Shown here piece by piece: positions 25,440 through 35,458 of a stretch of DNA of 64,000 nucleotides. A program made the position numbers and the translations under genes. Location of the stretch: NCBI RefSeq assembly GCF_018919385.1, contig NZ_JAHLMF010000013.1, forward strand, positions 1 to 64,000, written 5' to 3'. The stretch's first letter is position 1. Every line of letters begins with the position of its first letter. The stretch is from Geomonas diazotrophica. Lineage in GTDB: Bacteria > Desulfobacterota > Desulfuromonadia > Geobacterales > Geobacteraceae. The notes beneath the pieces were generated by a model. That model was not told the origin of the DNA. It worked only from the letters and a program-made list of their open reading frames with translations, and did not search any database.

Positions 25440-26198
25440 CTACAGCCTGACCGGCACGCCGCGCTCGCGGAGATAGGTCTTGGCTTCCTCGATGGTGTAC
25501 TCGCGGTAGTGGAAAATGGAGGCGGCGAGGCAGGCGCTGGCGCCGGCCTGGGTGAAGCCGTCGTAGAGGTGTGAAAGACCGCCGACGCCCCCCGAGGCGA
25601 TGACCGGGATGCTGACCGCGTCGACGACCGCACGGGTCAGCGGCAGGTCGTAGCCGTCCTTGGTGCCGTCGCGGTCCATGCTGGTCAAAAGGATCTCCCC
25701 GGCGCCCAGCTCTTCCATGCGTTGCGCCCACTCCACCGCGTCGATCCCCGTCGGGTTGCGGCCGCCGTGGGTGTAGACTTCCCAGCCGCCGTTGGCGCGG
25801 GCACGGGCGTCGATGGCGACCACCGTGCACTGCGAGCCGAACCTCTCGGCTGCCTCGTTCACGAACTCGGGGCGGTGCACCGCCGCGGTGTTGATGGAGA
25901 CCTTGTCGGCGCCGGCGTTCAGAAGCCGCCTGATGTCGTCGACCGTGCGGACCCCGCCGCCGACGGTGAGCGGCATGAAGACGCGCTCGGCGGTACGGCG
26001 CACCACGTCGATGATGATGTCGCGCTCGTCTGAGGAGGCGGTGATATCGAGGAAGGTCAACTCGTCAGCGCCCTGCTGGTCGTACAGTTCGGCGATCTCG
26101 ACCGGGTCGCCCGCATCGCGCAACCCCAGGAACTGAACCCCTTTCACTACCCGCCCCCCCTTCACGTCCAGACAGGGGATGATTCTTTTAGTAAGCAT
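25440..26198 (-). CDS. hisF: Imidazole glycerol phosphate synthase, cyclase subunit HisF
   Basis: This 252-aa TIM barrel, with HisH, forms imidazole glycerol phosphate and AICAR from PRFAR. [11 protein letters not shown] at the start and Asp-Gly-Thr-Lys-Asp-Gly-Tyr-Asp are family marks, with the catalytic Asp residues present. I chose ATG 26198 because the protein then begins in the usual way; the frame is open six codons further upstream. It lies in the order hisH-hisA-hisF-hisE. Confidence 0.96.
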   Translation of the reverse strand: MLTKRIIPCLDVKGGRVVKGVQFLGLRDAGDPVEIAELYDQQGADELTFLDITASSDERDIIIDVVRRTAERVFMPLTVGGGVRTVDDIRRLLNAGADKVSINTAAVHRPEFVNEAAERFGSQCTVVAIDARARANGGWEVYTHGGRNPTGIDAVEWAQRMEELGAGEILLTSMDRDGTKDGYDLPLTRAVVDAVSIPVIASGGVGGLSHLYDGFTQAGASACLAASIFHYREYTIEEAKTYLRERGVPVRL

Positions 26199-26216
26199 GA
26201 TGTTTCTCCGAAACAT

Positions 26217-26334
26217 CAGGTCAAGGTTGAGGTTGAGGTTGAGAAAATCCCAAAACCCGCGTCCCTTCCTTGCCTGTCGCTAACGATCTCGTTACAAGCA
26301 GACTTTACTTAACCTTAACCTCAACCTAAACCTG
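26217..26334. repeat. Long inverted repeat between hisA and hisF
   Basis: CAGGTCAAGGTTGAGGTTGA at 26217-26236 is mirrored by CTCAACCTAAACCTG ending at 26334, with each arm built of GGTT(G/A)A hexamers. The stem includes the hisA stop codon. It could form an RNA hairpin of more than 20 bp between the two genes. Confidence 0.65.
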
Positions 26335-27057
26335 CTTCTTAGTCAGTGCGATGGCTTCGGCGAGGTTGATGGCGCCGGAATAGATCGCCTTGCCGGTGAT
26401 GACGCCGGTGACGCCGGAGGACTCGATCGCCATCAGGTTCTCGATGTCCTTCAAGGAGGAGAGGCCGCCGGAGGCGATCACCGGGATGTTGATGGCTTCG
26501 GCCAGCGCCTTGGTCGCCTCGATGTTCGGTCCCTGCATCATGCCGTCACGGCTGATGTCGGTGTAGATGATGGCGGATACGCCGTCACCCTCGAACTGCC
26601 TGGCGAGCTCGGTGGCTGTGATGCCGGTCACCTCGGCCCACCCCTGGACCGCGACCATGCCGTTCTTGGCATCGATGCCGACCACGATCTTGCCGGGGAA
26701 CTTGGCGCAGGCTTCCTTGACGAAGGCGGGGTTTCTTTGCGCGGCGGTGCCGATGATGACGCGGCCGATGCCCAGGGACAGGTAGGCCTCGATGGTGGCG
26801 ATGTCGCGGATGCCGCCCCCCAACTGGGTCGGGATGGTGACGGATTTGACGATGGACTCGATGGCCGAGCGGTTCTTAGGCTCGCCTGCGAAGGCGCCGT
26901 CCAGGTCGACGATATGCAGGATCTCGCCCCCCTGGCGCTGCCACTCGGCCGCCTGCGCACCCGGGTCGTCGTTGAAAACCGTGTCCTTCTCCATGAGCCC
27001 CTGCTCCAGCCTGACGCAGCAGCCGTTCTTCAGATCTATTGCCGGAATAATGATCAT
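26326..27057 (-). CDS. hisA: ProFAR isomerase HisA
   Basis: This 243-aa TIM barrel isomerises ProFAR to PRFAR. [10 protein letters not shown] at the start holds the catalytic Asp, and Thr-Asp-Ile-Ser-Arg-Asp-Gly-Met lies in the second half. GAGGG precedes ATG 27057. It lies between hisH and hisF, with repeat-filled gaps on both sides. Confidence 0.96.
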   Translation of the reverse strand: MIIIPAIDLKNGCCVRLEQGLMEKDTVFNDDPGAQAAEWQRQGGEILHIVDLDGAFAGEPKNRSAIESIVKSVTIPTQLGGGIRDIATIEAYLSLGIGRVIIGTAAQRNPAFVKEACAKFPGKIVVGIDAKNGMVAVQGWAEVTGITATELARQFEGDGVSAIIYTDISRDGMMQGPNIEATKALAEAINIPVIASGGLSSLKDIENLMAIESSGVTGVITGKAIYSGAINLAEAIALTKKQV

Positions 27058-27097
27058 TTCAATCCCTCATTACAAATTAAAAGTTCGCCCCTTGTGC

Positions 27098-27225
27098 ACC
27101 CCTCTCCCCCCCGCGAGGGTGGATGAAGGCCGGGTGAGGGCGTTGCCACGGAGCGAAACTGTTGCAGCTTCCAGCGCCCTCACCCCCGCCCCTCTCCCGG
27201 AGGGCGAGGGGAGGCAAGCTCTTCG
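27098..27225. repeat. REP-like repeat between hisH and hisA
   Basis: GGGTGAGGGCGTTGCCACGG at 27133 matches the copy near 18925 base for base. GCGCCCTCACCCCCGCCCCT with the hairpin CTCTCCCGGAGGGCGAG follows. The arms can pair across the element. Confidence 0.75.
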
Positions 27226-27238
27226 GCGGAACACGAAA

Positions 27239-27862
27239 CTACTTCATCTGCGCGAAGTTCTTCAGCATGGCAAGCCCCTTGTCCTGGGACTTCTCCGGGT
27301 GGAACTGGGCCGCCACCACGTTGTCGCGCCAGATGGCGGCGCAGAAGTCGATGCCGTAGTTGGTGGTCGCCGCCACCACGCTCTCGTCATCAGGCTTCAC
27401 GTAGTAGGAGTGCACGAAGTAGACGTTGGAGCCCTGCTCCACGCCCTGGAACAGCGGGGAGGGGCGCTTGATGTCGAGCTGGTTCCAGCCCATGTGCGGC
27501 ACCTTCAGTTCCTCGCCCGCGTCCTGCATCCCTTCGGGGAAGCGGAGCACCTTGCCGGGGATGACGTCGAGTCCCTTGTGGAGGCCGAACTCTTGGCTCT
27601 CGGTGAAGAGGAGCTGCAGACCGAGGCAGATGCCGAGAAACGGCTTCCCTTCCTTGATCACCTTGAGGATCGGCTCGACGAAGCCCCCCTCCTCGAGGTT
27701 CCTGATGCAGTCGCGGAAGGCCCCGACACCCGGGAGCACGACGCGCTCGGCGTCCAGCAGCACCTTGGGATCGCTCGTGACGACCGCCTCGCAGCCGACC
27801 TTCTCGAACCCTTTCTGCACGGAGCGGAGGTTCCCCATGCCGTAATCAATTATCGCGATCAT
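27239..27862 (-). CDS. hisH: Imidazole glycerol phosphate synthase, glutaminase subunit HisH
   Basis: This 207-aa class I glutaminase delivers ammonia to HisF. The nucleophile Cys lies in [10 protein letters not shown], and the His-Glu pair in Ala-Ala-Gln-Phe-His-Pro-Glu-Lys-Ser. I chose ATG 27862 ([10 protein letters not shown]); the frame extends seven codons upstream but without family resemblance. Confidence 0.96.
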   Translation of the reverse strand: MIAIIDYGMGNLRSVQKGFEKVGCEAVVTSDPKVLLDAERVVLPGVGAFRDCIRNLEEGGFVEPILKVIKEGKPFLGICLGLQLLFTESQEFGLHKGLDVIPGKVLRFPEGMQDAGEELKVPHMGWNQLDIKRPSPLFQGVEQGSNVYFVHSYYVKPDDESVVAATTNYGIDFCAAIWRDNVVAAQFHPEKSQDKGLAMLKNFAQMK

Positions 27863-27889
27863 CTCTTTATCCTTCCGGCACACTGTGCG

Positions 27890-28188
27890 GTGCCTGTGAC
27901 TTCATTGCAATTCTTCCGGAAGTGGCAAGGTTCAGAGCGATGCCACCGCCCTCATCCGCCCCTTCGGGGCACCTTCCCCCGGCGGGGGAAGGGATGGAAG
28001 CGCCTCGCTCGTAGGTATGGCCATAGGGTGGACCATTTACAAGGTAGTGGTCCGACTCCCCCTCGCCCTCCGGGAGAGGGCCGGGGTGAGGGCGGTGCCT
28101 TGCCCCCTCGCCCTCCGGGAGAGGGTCGGGGTGAGGGCGGTGCCTTGCCCCCTCGCCCTCCGGGAGAGGGTCGGGGTGAGGGCAGGCC
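27890..28188. repeat. REP-like array with three tandem 45-bp units
   Basis: The roughly 325-base gap between hisB and hisH holds no gene. Three units of 45 bp begin at 28058, 28103 and 28148; each starts CCCCCTCGCCCTCCGGGAGA and carries GGGGTGAGGGC. The first differs from the second mainly at one C/T. A CCCTTCGGGG hairpin and CCCCCGGCGGGGG lie at 27959-27988. The array may affect expression between the two his genes. Confidence 0.8.
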
Positions 28189-28776
28189 TTACAGCTTCCC
28201 CTTCGTGGACATGACCCCTTCGATGCGGGAGTCCATTTGGGTGGCCATATCCAGGGCGCGGGCAGCGGCCTTGAAGCAGGCTTCCACGATATGGTGCACG
28301 TTGTCGCCATACATCACGTTCAGGTGGAGGTTCGCACCGCAGTGGTTGACGAAGCCCTGGAAGAACTCGCGCACCAGCTCGACGTCGAAGTCGCCGATCT
28401 TCACCTTGGGGAGTTGGACGTTGTAGACCAGGTAGGGACGACCGGAGAGGTCGGTGGCGACGCTGGCGAGAGTCTCATCCATCGGCACGGTGGCCTGGCC
28501 GTAGCGGCGGATGCCGCACTTGTCGCCCAGCGCCTCTTTGAACGCGGTGCCCAGGACGATGCCGATGTCCTCGACGGTGTGGTGGAAGTCGATGTCGATG
28601 TCGCCGTGCGCCTCGACCTTGAGGTTGAAGAGGCCGTGCCTGGCGAAAAGGTCCAGCATGTGGTCCAGGAAAGGAACGGAGGTGCAAATCTGCGCCTCGC
28701 CTTTACCGTCGATTTCGAGGGAGAGCTTGATCTGCGTCTCCTTGGTAATGCGTTCGATGTTTGCCGACCGGGCCAT
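28189..28776 (-). CDS. hisB: Imidazoleglycerol-phosphate dehydratase HisB
   Basis: This 195-aa single-function enzyme carries out the sixth step of histidine synthesis. The Mn-binding motifs are His-His-Thr-Val-Glu-Asp and His-His-Ile-Val-Glu-Ala, with Phe-Leu-Asp-His-Met-Leu before them. No phosphatase domain is fused. I chose ATG 28776 because GGAGGCGG precedes it; the frame is open 11 codons upstream. Confidence 0.96.
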   Translation of the reverse strand: MARSANIERITKETQIKLSLEIDGKGEAQICTSVPFLDHMLDLFARHGLFNLKVEAHGDIDIDFHHTVEDIGIVLGTAFKEALGDKCGIRRYGQATVPMDETLASVATDLSGRPYLVYNVQLPKVKIGDFDVELVREFFQGFVNHCGANLHLNVMYGDNVHHIVEACFKAAARALDMATQMDSRIEGVMSTKGKL

Positions 28777-28820
28777 GCCGCCTCCTTGAATTAGATGATC
28801 AAGCCGCAATGAATTCCAAA

Positions 28821-30110
28821 CTAGCTGTCCAGCCTGAAGCTGACCGACTTGCCGTGCGCCTCCAGCCCTTCCAGCGTCGCGATCCGGACGATGTCCGCAC
28901 CAACCCGCTGCAGGCCGCCCTTGGTGAAGTAGATGAGGGAGCTTTTCTTGACGAAGTCGTCCACCGACAGCGGCGAGAAAAAGCGCGCCGTGCCGCCGGT
29001 CGGGAGCGTGTGGTTGGGGCCGGCCAGATAGTCGCCGGAGGCCTCCGGGGTGTAGTGCCCCATGAAGATCGCGCCGGCATTGGTGATGAGCGGCATGATC
29101 TCGAAGGGATTCTCCACGGCGAGTTCCAGGTGCTCCGGCGCAATGCGGTTGGAGAAGGCGATCGCCTCCTCAAGGTTGCCGGCCACGATGATTACGCCGA
29201 AGGACTCCCAGGACTTGCGGGCGATCGCCTCACGGGAAAGTTCCTTCAACTGGCGCTCCACCTCGGCCGCCACCTTCTCACCGAAAGCCCGGTCGGTGGT
29301 TATCAGCACCGAGGAGGCGAGTTCGTCATGCTCGGCCTGGGAGAGGAGATCGGCCGCGATGTGGGTGGGGTTGCCGCTGCCGTCGTTGATGACCAGGATC
29401 TCGCTCGGGCCGGCGATCATATCGATGCCGACCTGGCCGAAGACAAGTTTCTTGGCCGTGGCGACGTAGATGTTGCCCGGACCGGTGATCTTGTCGACCT
29501 TTGGGACGGTGGCGGTGCCGTAGGCGAGTGCCGCGACGGCCTGCGCGCCGCCGATCCTGAAGACGCGGTCCACGCCGGAAAGCTTGGCGGCCACCAGCAC
29601 GTGGGCGTTGGTCTCGCCGCCCGGGGTCGGGACCACCATGACGATCTCGCCGACGCCGGCAACCTTGGCCGGAACGGCGTTCATGATGACGCTGGAGGGG
29701 TAGCAGGCCTTGCCGCCGGGGACGTAGATGCCGACCTTGGCGAGCGGAGTCACCTTCTGCCCCAGCATGATGTCGGCTTCCTCGGTGGAAAGCCAGGTCT
29801 GCTGCTTCTGCTTCTCGTGATAGCGCGCGACACGCTCGACGGCCAGCTTCAGTGCCGCGAGGTCCTTCTCGTCCACCTGGGCGAACGCCTTGGCGAACTC
29901 AGCCTCCGTTATCTCCAGGCCGGCCGCGTCGCACTCCACCCTGTCGAAACGGCGGGTGTATTCCAAAAGCGCCTCGTCGCCGCGCCTGCGCACGTCGGAG
30001 ATGATGCCGAGCACCACCTCTTCTACCTCGCGACCGGACTCCTCGCCGCGCTCAACGATGGCATCGAACTTCGCCTGAAAATCTGCTTCCCTGATGTCGA
30101 GGAACTGCAT
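28821..30110 (-). CDS. hisD: Histidinol dehydrogenase
   Basis: This 429-aa NAD- and Zn-dependent enzyme makes the last two oxidations to histidine. It has [11 protein letters not shown], Gly-Pro-Ser-Glu-Ile-Leu-Val, [10 protein letters not shown] and the catalytic Ile-Ala-Pro-Glu-His-Leu-Glu. Length is normal. It lies between hisG and hisB; hisC, often found here in related genomes, is absent. Confidence 0.97.
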   Translation of the reverse strand: MQFLDIREADFQAKFDAIVERGEESGREVEEVVLGIISDVRRRGDEALLEYTRRFDRVECDAAGLEITEAEFAKAFAQVDEKDLAALKLAVERVARYHEKQKQQTWLSTEEADIMLGQKVTPLAKVGIYVPGGKACYPSSVIMNAVPAKVAGVGEIVMVVPTPGGETNAHVLVAAKLSGVDRVFRIGGAQAVAALAYGTATVPKVDKITGPGNIYVATAKKLVFGQVGIDMIAGPSEILVINDGSGNPTHIAADLLSQAEHDELASSVLITTDRAFGEKVAAEVERQLKELSREAIARKSWESFGVIIVAGNLEEAIAFSNRIAPEHLELAVENPFEIMPLITNAGAIFMGHYTPEASGDYLAGPNHTLPTGGTARFFSPLSVDDFVKKSSLIYFTKGGLQRVGADIVRIATLEGLEAHGKSVSFRLDS

Positions 30111-30166
30111 CTTTAAACCTCGCTATTCATAACATTGAAACGGAAGGTGACTGGTCGCGGGACCGG

Positions 30167-30805
30167 TTAGATATGCTGCTCCAGCCCTTCGATGATCTTG
30201 GAGATGCGCTCGTGCTTGGTCTTCAGGCTCGCCCGGTTGACAATCAGGCGGCATGTGATCTCGGCGATCGTCTCGACCTCGACCAGGCCGTTTTGCTTCA
30301 GCGTCTCGCCGGTGGAGACCAGGTCGACGATGCGCTCGGAGAGGCCGACCAGCGGGGCGAGCTCGATGGAGCCGTAGAGCTTGATCAACTCGACCTGCAC
30401 GCCCTTCGCCGCGAAATACTTCTCGGTCACGTTGGGGTACTTGGTGGCGATGCGGATGTTGTTCCAGGCGGCGGGGTCGTCCTTGCTGGAAAGCTCCACA
30501 GGTTCGGCGACCATCAGGCGGCAGTAGCCGAACTTCAGGTCGAGCGGCTCGTAGAGATCCTTCTCCGCCTCCATCAGGGTGTCCTTCCCGACGATGCCGA
30601 GGTCGGCGCAGCCGTACTCCACGTAGGTCGGGACGTCGGTGGCGCGCACGATCATGTAGCGCATCTTCTGCTCGTGGTTCTCGAAGACCAGCTTGCGGGT
30701 GTCGGAGAGGAGCTCTTCACAGTCGATGCCGATCTTCTTGAACAGGGCAACGGAGTCCTGCAGGATGCGGCCTTTGGGGATGGCGATGGTGACGTAGTCG
30801 GTCAT
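30167..30805 (-). CDS. hisG: ATP phosphoribosyltransferase, short form HisG
   Basis: This 212-aa enzyme starts histidine synthesis from ATP and PRPP. It has Ile-Pro-Lys-Gly-Arg-Ile at the start and the PRPP loop Asp-Leu-Val-Ser-Thr-Gly-Glu-Thr-Leu. At this length it is the short form, which needs the regulatory partner HisZ; no hisZ is in the window. It is the first his gene, downstream of murA with a REP-like repeat in between. Confidence 0.95.
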   Translation of the reverse strand: MTDYVTIAIPKGRILQDSVALFKKIGIDCEELLSDTRKLVFENHEQKMRYMIVRATDVPTYVEYGCADLGIVGKDTLMEAEKDLYEPLDLKFGYCRLMVAEPVELSSKDDPAAWNNIRIATKYPNVTEKYFAAKGVQVELIKLYGSIELAPLVGLSERIVDLVSTGETLKQNGLVEVETIAEITCRLIVNRASLKTKHERISKIIEGLEQHI

Positions 30806-30948
30806 TTTAAAAACTCCGTGGGAGTATGGCGTTTCTTATTTGTAATCCCCTGGTCCCCTCTCCCCCGGGAGAGGGTGCCCGAAGGGCGGGTGAGGGAGCT
30901 TACCCCGCCTCAGCGGGTGCATTTCCAGGTTCAGTTGCCCCGATGAAC

Positions 30949-32214
30949 CTACGGCGCATCAACGTCCGGGACGCGGACGATGTCGGCGCCGAGACCGGCA
31001 AGCTTCTTCTCGATGTTCTCGTAGCCGCGGTCGAGGTGGTAGATCCTGGAGATCTCGCTGGTGTTGTCGGCGGCGAGGGCGGCGAGGATCAGAGAGGCGG
31101 AGGCCCTGAGGTCGGTGGCCATGACCGGCGCGCCGGAGAGCTTCTTGACCCCTTTCACGGTGGCGCTGTTCCCTTCGCAGATGATGTCCGCGCCGAAACG
31201 CAGCAGCTCAGAGACGTGCATGAAGCGGTTCTCGAAGATGTTCTCGGAGATCACGCTGGCGCCTTCGGCGATGCACATGAGGGCCATGAACTGCGCCTGC
31301 ATGTCGGTCGGGAAGCCCGGGTAGGGACGGGTCTTGATGTTGACGTTGCGGATCTTCTTGGGGCCCTTGACGCGGACCACGTTGTCCTTGTTGATGATCT
31401 CCACGCCGGCGTCCTGCAGCTTGAAGGTCAGTGCGTCCAGGTGCTCCAGGCGCATGTTCTTGATCTTCACGTCGCCGCCGGTGATGGCCGAGGCGATCAT
31501 GAAGGTGCCTGCCTCGATGCGGTCCGGCATGACGGCGTGCTCGGCGGCCGTCAACTGCTCGACGCCCTTGATCCTGATGGTGTCGGTACCGGCGCCCTCG
31601 ATGTTGGCGCCCATCTTGGTCAGGATGTCGGCCAAGTCCACGATCTCCGGCTCGCGCGCGGCGTTCTCCAGGATGGTCTCACCCTGCGCGGTCGCCGCCG
31701 CCATCAGGAGCTGCTCGGTGCCGCCGACTGTGGAGATGTCGAAGTTGATGCGCGCGCCCTTGAGCTTCTTCGCCTTTGCCTCGACGTAGCCGTGCTCCAG
31801 GGTGATCTCGGCGCCCAGCGCGGCAAGCCCCTTCAGGTGCAGGTTGATGGGACGTGCGCCGATGGCGCAGCCGCCGGGGAGTGACACGCGGGCCTGGCCG
31901 AACCGGGCCAAAAGCGGGCCGAGCACCAGCACGGAGGCGCGCATGGTGCGCACCAGGTCGTAGGTGGCTTCCCAGCTGTTCAGGTCGGTGGTGTCGATCT
32001 TGACCACGTTGCCGCGGCCGTCGACCCTGGCGCCCAGTTTCTCGAGCACCTTGATGGTGGTGTTGATGTCCCTCAGGAAGGGGACGTTGCTGATGGTGTG
32101 GCACCCGGGTGCCAGGATGGTCGAGATGAATATGGGTAGGGCAGCGTTCTTCGACCCGCTAACGGTCACTTCTCCGGAGAGCTTGTTGCCACCTTTTATT
32201 ACCAGTTTTTCCAC
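30949..32214 (-). CDS. murA: UDP-N-acetylglucosamine 1-carboxyvinyltransferase
   Basis: This 421-aa enzyme adds enolpyruvate to UDP-GlcNAc, the first step of peptidoglycan synthesis and the fosfomycin target. The catalytic loop Leu-Pro-Gly-Gly-Cys-Ala-Ile-Gly keeps the Cys that fosfomycin alkylates. The Lys-Asn pair (Ser-Gly-Ser-Lys-Asn-Ala) is present near the start. The start codon is GTG 32214 with GAGGTAAC upstream. It follows prmC on the same strand. Confidence 0.96.
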   Translation of the reverse strand: MEKLVIKGGNKLSGEVTVSGSKNAALPIFISTILAPGCHTISNVPFLRDINTTIKVLEKLGARVDGRGNVVKIDTTDLNSWEATYDLVRTMRASVLVLGPLLARFGQARVSLPGGCAIGARPINLHLKGLAALGAEITLEHGYVEAKAKKLKGARINFDISTVGGTEQLLMAAATAQGETILENAAREPEIVDLADILTKMGANIEGAGTDTIRIKGVEQLTAAEHAVMPDRIEAGTFMIASAITGGDVKIKNMRLEHLDALTFKLQDAGVEIINKDNVVRVKGPKKIRNVNIKTRPYPGFPTDMQAQFMALMCIAEGASVISENIFENRFMHVSELLRFGADIICEGNSATVKGVKKLSGAPVMATDLRASASLILAALAADNTSEISRIYHLDRGYENIEKKLAGLGADIVRVPDVDAP

Positions 32215-32273
32215 TGTTACCTCTGTGTTCTTTTCTTTTGTTTTTCACCGCCTCGATGGCGGATGGAAATGGT

Positions 32274-33134
32274 TCAGGCTGCCAGCCTGCCGCCGACCAC
32301 GCGCTCGATGCCTGCCGGATCGGTCTGGGTGAAGGTTTCCTCGACGAAACCGCCGCCCTTCAAAAGACGCAGCACCTGGGGCGCCTGTCCGGCGCCGACC
32401 TCGAAGATCAGCCAGCCGCCGGGGTTCAAATAGCAAGGCGCGTCGCCCACGATGCGCCGGTAGAAGTCGAGGCCGTCAGCCCCGCCATCGAGCGCGCCCA
32501 TCGGTTCGAAACCGCGCACTTCGGCCTGCAATGTCGCCAGTTCGGAATTGGGGATGTAAGGCGGGTTGGATACTACCATGTCGAAGTGCCGTCCGGCAAA
32601 CGGTTCGAACAGGGAGCCCTGGAAAAAATTCACGGTGGCCCCGTTGCGCTCGGCGTTGCCACGGGCCACCTCGAGCGCCTCGCCGGAGATGTCCACGCTG
32701 CAGACCTCGGCCTGCGGCAGTTCCTTGGCAAGGGAGATGGCCACGCAGCCGCTGCCGGTGCCGATGTCGAGGATGCTCTTCGCGGCGGCTCCGCGCTTGG
32801 CCGCCTCGGTCACCAGCACCTCGGTATCGTGGCGCGGGATCAGGACCGCCGGGGTGACGTGAAACTCGAGCCCCATGAATTCCTGGGTCCCCAGGATGTA
32901 CTGCAGCGGCTCGCGTTTGCCGCGCCGCGCCACCATGGTGCGGTAGGCGGCCAACTCGGCGTCGGAAAGGGGTTTGTCGAAGTTGAGGTAGAGGCCGACC
33001 CGGTCCAGGGAGAGCGCCTCGCACAGCATCCACTCCGCCTCCAGGCGCGGGTTTTCCACGCCTTTCTCGGCAAGGTAGCCTTTGGTCCAATTGAGGACCT
33101 TGAGGACGTCCCATTTTTCGGGGGTGGTGGTCAT
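32274..33134 (-). CDS. prmC: Release factor glutamine methyltransferase
   Basis: This 286-aa SAM enzyme methylates the Gln of the GGQ motif in release factors. The N-terminal helical domain is followed by Asp-Ile-Gly-Thr-Gly-Ser-Gly-Cys-Val-Ala (SAM site) and Asn-Pro-Pro-Tyr (catalytic). Its substrate gene prfA lies directly upstream. I chose ATG 33134; an upstream extension to 33179 lacks family resemblance. Confidence 0.95.
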   Translation of the reverse strand: MTTTPEKWDVLKVLNWTKGYLAEKGVENPRLEAEWMLCEALSLDRVGLYLNFDKPLSDAELAAYRTMVARRGKREPLQYILGTQEFMGLEFHVTPAVLIPRHDTEVLVTEAAKRGAAAKSILDIGTGSGCVAISLAKELPQAEVCSVDISGEALEVARGNAERNGATVNFFQGSLFEPFAGRHFDMVVSNPPYIPNSELATLQAEVRGFEPMGALDGGADGLDFYRRIVGDAPCYLNPGGWLIFEVGAGQAPQVLRLLKGGGFVEETFTQTDPAGIERVVGGRLAA

Positions 33135-33197
33135 GTCAAAATACCTGGACGCTGTGGACCCGAGGGCCGTGGTCCCCACGGCGGACGGGCCGCGGGA

Positions 33198-34277
33198 TTA
33201 CATCCCTTCGCTTTGGGCCTGCAGGGCTTCCATCTGGTAGTGGGCACGCAGGGAATCCGCGATCTCGGTGATGTCGCCGGCCATGATGGAATCGAGACGG
33301 TACAGGGTGAGCCCGATCCGGTGATCGGTCATGCGCCCCTGCGGGAAGTTGTAAGTCCTGATGCGCTCGCTGCGATCGCCGCTCCCCACCTGGCTCTTCC
33401 TGTCGGCGGCCATCTTCGCGTTCTGCTCCATCACGATGTTGTCCAGGATCCTGGACTTCAGGACCTTCATGGCCTTCGCGCGGTTCTTGATCTGGCTGCG
33501 CTCTTCCTGGCAGGCGACCACGGTCCCCGTGGGGAGGTGGGTGATCCTGACCGCGGAGTCGGTGGTGTTGACGTGCTGCCCCCCCGCGCCGGAGGAGCGG
33601 TACACGTCGATCTTCAGGTCGGCCGGGTTGATGTCGATGTCGACGTCCTCCGCCTCGGGCATGACGGCCACGGTGCAGGCGGAGGTGTGGATGCGCCCCT
33701 GCGCCTCGGTCTCGGGGACGCGCTGCACGCGGTGGGTGCCGGACTCGTACTTCAACTTCGCGAAGACGCCGTCGCCCTCGACCAGCGCGATGACCTCCTT
33801 GAAGCCCCCGCGCTCGGATTCGGAGGCGGAGATCACCTCGACCTTCCAGCGGTTGGTCTCTGCGAAGCGGCTGTACATGCGGAACAGGTCGCCGGCGAAG
33901 AGGGCGGACTCGTCGCCGCCGGTACCGGCGCGGATCTCGAGGACGACGCTCTTGTCGTCGTTGGGGTCCTTGGGCAGCAGCAGCACCTTGATCTCGGCCT
34001 CCAACTGCTCGCGGCGCTCCTCAAGGGATTCGAGCTCGGCCTGGGCCATCTCGCGCATCTCCTGGTCCGGCTCCTTCAGAAGTTCCTGGTTCCCCTCGAT
34101 GTCGGAGAGCACCTTCTTGTACTCGCGGTAGGCCGCGATCAGCTCGGACAGACCCGAGTGCTCCTTGGAGAGCTTCCTGAACTCGACCTGGTTGGCCAGC
34201 ACCTCCGGATCGGAAAGCAGCGATTCCAGCTCCCCGAAACGTACTTCAAGATCAGCGATTTTATCGAACATGGACAT
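33198..34277 (-). CDS. prfA: Peptide chain release factor 1
   Basis: This 359-aa class I release factor recognises UAA and UAG. It has the Gly-Gly-Gln motif in [11 protein letters not shown] and the Pro-Glu-Thr codon-reading tripeptide (Arg-Val-Pro-Glu-Thr-Glu). I chose the ATG at 34277 (Met-Ser-Met-Phe-Asp) since GAGGTG lies 7 bases upstream. The gene pairs with prmC downstream. Confidence 0.96.
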   Translation of the reverse strand: MSMFDKIADLEVRFGELESLLSDPEVLANQVEFRKLSKEHSGLSELIAAYREYKKVLSDIEGNQELLKEPDQEMREMAQAELESLEERREQLEAEIKVLLLPKDPNDDKSVVLEIRAGTGGDESALFAGDLFRMYSRFAETNRWKVEVISASESERGGFKEVIALVEGDGVFAKLKYESGTHRVQRVPETEAQGRIHTSACTVAVMPEAEDVDIDINPADLKIDVYRSSGAGGQHVNTTDSAVRITHLPTGTVVACQEERSQIKNRAKAMKVLKSRILDNIVMEQNAKMAADRKSQVGSGDRSERIRTYNFPQGRMTDHRIGLTLYRLDSIMAGDITEIADSLRAHYQMEALQAQSEGM

Positions 34278-34341
34278 GCAAAACACCTCAGAAGGCCCGA
34301 GGGCCTGATTCAATCGAAAAGATTTGGCTCCACCGCAAGGC

Positions 34342-34445
34342 GGGCGAATGATTATTCGCCCCTACAGGTGCGGGAACCGCGTGTGCCCCCTCTCCCTCTC
34401 CCTCTCCCTCTCCCTCCGGGAGAGGGCTGGGGTGAGGGCGTTCCT
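34342..34445. repeat. GCGAAT palindrome, CTCTCC hexamer run and REP-like hairpin
   Basis: GGGCGAATGATTATTCGCCC (34342-34361) is a perfect-arm palindrome followed by CTACAGGT. Four exact TCTCCC units lie at 34391-34414, and a REP-like CCGGGAGAGGGCTGGGGTGA follows. All three repeat types thus meet in one gap between DUF1385 and prfA. Confidence 0.75.
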
Positions 34446-34459
34446 ACCCTGCGTCCCGG

Positions 34460-35365
34460 CTAAACCACCAGCCGGTCGTCCTTGAAGCCGTCGTTCAGCT
34501 CGAGGGCCACCTGCATGGACTTGATGGCCACCTCGATCTGGGAATCGTCCGGCTCGCGGGTGGTGAGCCGCTGCAGCGCGAGCCCCGGGGCGATCACCAT
34601 TTTCACCAGCGCGTGGTTGTCGTGCTTCGCGGTCCACTTGAGGACCTCGTAGGAAAGCCCGGCGATCATCGGCAAGAGGATCACCCTGGAGCCCGCCTTG
34701 AAGTAGAAGGGCCACAGCTTCGGGATCAGCGAGAACACCACGATGCTCACCAGCATGACGATGAGCAGGAAGCTGGTGCCGCAACGCGGATGCAGGCAGC
34801 TGTACTTCCTGACGTTGTCGACGGTGAGCTCCTCGCCCGCCTCGAAGGTGAAGATCGACTTGTGCTCGGCGCCGTGGTACTGGAACACCCGCTGGATGTC
34901 CTTCATCCGCGAGATGCCGATGATGTAGATCAGGAACACCGCGACGCGGATCACGCCGTCAACCAGGTTGAAGACGATGTTGGAGTCGCCGATGATCGGG
35001 ATCAGCAGCTTGGTCAGGTAGAGCGGCAGGATGAAGAAGAGCAGGATGCCAAAGCCAAAGGCCACGGCCATGGTCCCGGCGATGGCCCAGCTGTTGACCT
35101 CTTCCTTCTCCTCGTCCTCGGCGAGCGCCTCGTTGGCGGAGAAGTTGAGCGCCTTGATGCCGATGATGAGCGACGAGAAGAGCGCCACCGCCCCCCGGAC
35201 GATCGGGAGCTTGGTGATGGGGAAACGCTCGGAAAGCGGGATCACCGTCTCGCTCTTGACCGAGATGTCGCCGTCGGGCCTTCTCACCGCGATGGCCATC
35301 GAGCGCGGGGCCCGCATCATGACGCCTTCCAGAACCGCCTGTCCGCCTATGTTTATCTTTGACAC
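34460..35365 (-). CDS. DUF1385-family membrane protein
   Basis: This 301-aa protein starts Lys-Ile-Asn-Ile-Gly-Gly-Gln-Ala-Val-Leu-Glu-Gly-Val-Met-Met-Arg, the family signature. It has hydrophobic segments at about 60-75, 92-115, 125-155 and two pairs after 205. A conserved Gly-Ala-Glu-His-Lys and Cys-Leu-His-Pro-Arg-Cys-Gly-Thr-Ser-Phe lie between them and suggest a metal or active site facing the membrane. No function is established for the family that I know of. The start is GTG 35365. It sits upstream of prfA as in many related genomes. Confidence 0.88.
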   Translation of the reverse strand: MSKINIGGQAVLEGVMMRAPRSMAIAVRRPDGDISVKSETVIPLSERFPITKLPIVRGAVALFSSLIIGIKALNFSANEALAEDEEKEEVNSWAIAGTMAVAFGFGILLFFILPLYLTKLLIPIIGDSNIVFNLVDGVIRVAVFLIYIIGISRMKDIQRVFQYHGAEHKSIFTFEAGEELTVDNVRKYSCLHPRCGTSFLLIVMLVSIVVFSLIPKLWPFYFKAGSRVILLPMIAGLSYEVLKWTAKHDNHALVKMVIAPGLALQRLTTREPDDSQIEVAIKSMQVALELNDGFKDDRLVV

Positions 35366-35458
35366 TTGTTACCTCGTGTGTTGAAGGCTGAAAGCTTTTC
35401 GTCCCCGCCCCCGCCTGCGGGCCGAGCCCCGGAGAGGGAGGGACAGGGAGGGGGATGG

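Noticed and set aside
28058-28188. CRISPR array
   Set aside because: The three units are directly adjacent with no unique spacers, and no cas genes are present.
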